From the NCBI GenBank assembly GCA_947846985.1, contig CANTUZ010000001.1, positions 182,480,955 through 182,544,954 on the forward strand: 64,000 nucleotides of DNA, in the 5' to 3' direction. The notes under the pieces were generated by a model. The model made no database searches, had not been told where the DNA came from, and was given only the letters and a program-made list of their open reading frames with translations. Below are positions 63,534 to 64,000 of the stretch, in pieces. The translations under genes and the position numbers were made by a program. Position 1 is the first letter of the stretch. Every line of letters starts with the position of its first letter. The DNA is from Fratercula arctica (lineage: Eukaryota; Chordata; Aves; Charadriiformes; Alcidae).

Positions 63534-64000
63534 GACCTCTTGGGATGGGCAAGTGTCCAGATGATGCTCTTCTTTATCCATATTAGATAACACAATAATA
63601 CAACAGCTGCAGCCATCTCACCAGCCGTATTCAGGACAGCGAACAAATACCTTGCAGTGCTGGTCCCCATGGGGCCAACAACATCTCTTTTGGTGAGAGA
63701 GGCCCCACACCTATGACTTGGGGATGTGATGGAAGGAGCGATATACTACACACCATGACAGGCACAGTGAAGTGGTGTTGGCCATGACCGATTAGGAAAG
63801 GAACCGTGTCATTCCTTATCTTGAATAACTTCTCTTGTCTCATGTATATTTTGTTTTAGCCCCGAAAGAAAACAGTGGAGGCTGGCAGATGGACTGGAGC
63901 GCAGTTGGCTATCCTACTTCAAGCAGCTGCAATTTCTCATGGTCTAATTTTAACTGAATCACAGTATGCATTTGTAATTGAAACCAGTCATTTTACTTTT
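63534..64000. other. Non-coding stretch to the window edge, no gene seen
   Basis: A minus-strand frame here includes a hydrophobic AAAVVLLCYLIWIKKS stretch that looks like a membrane segment, but it is short, runs into the A-rich block and has no supporting context. Confidence 0.4.

Noticed and set aside
63431..63670. Small membrane protein frame on the minus strand
   Set aside because: Half of it is translated low-complexity A-rich DNA; the hydrophobic stretch has no supporting context.
1..64000. CRISPR arrays, bacterial operons, toxin or defence systems
   Set aside because: No regularly spaced repeats and no prokaryotic gene structure; the sequence is vertebrate non-coding DNA with LINEs.

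Overview
This window is vertebrate nuclear DNA and very probably comes from a bird. Two copies of the avian non-LTR retrotransposon CR1 lie on the minus strand, one with a readable reverse-transcriptase tail. A third CR1 3' end lies on the plus strand. Two much older CR1-clade LINE relics, resembling the CR1 lineages of turtles and crocodiles, add amniote background. Repeats are sparse, the base composition is AT-leaning with a few GC-rich pockets, and long stretches look like non-coding sequence. All of this fits a bird intergenic region or a very large intron. I cannot name the species or the chromosome.

I found no host protein-coding gene, no convincing exon, no structural RNA gene, no CRISPR array and no bacterial-type operon. 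The open reading frames longer than 60 codons are short, mutually overlapping and without recognisable domains. The exceptions are frames that run through LINE relics: about 25.6-26.1 kb, 57.1-57.3 kb, and the decayed relic at 1-1.7 kb.

Layout. 1-1.7 kb: ancient CR1-clade LINE, antisense, with linker, reverse transcriptase and 3' UTR traces. 3.2-3.9 kb: GC-rich pocket. 4.69-4.82 kb: plus-strand CR1 3' end. 8.1 kb: palindromic relic. 9.55-9.70 kb: probable tRNA-derived SINE, minus strand. 10-25 kb: mostly featureless DNA with homopolymer and polypyrimidine runs and a CA/TG hairpin at 21.4 kb. 25.49-26.08 kb: 5'-truncated CR1. 30.3 kb: 9-bp minisatellite with quadruplex potential. 30.9 kb: perfect 12-bp TAATTA palindrome beside a CpG-richer stretch. 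31.66-31.86 kb: second truncated CR1. 32-42 kb: non-coding, with a further palindromic relic at 36.4 kb. 42.3-44.9 kb, 54.5-54.8 kb and 59.3-60.2 kb: GC-rich pockets. 57.1-57.3 kb: second ancient CR1-like 3' end. 62.7-63.5 kb: simple repeats.

No genes here work together as a pathway. The readable biology is a record of several ages of retrotransposition in a gene-poor region. All repeat-family calls rest on my recognition of family sequences and were not checked with a database search.
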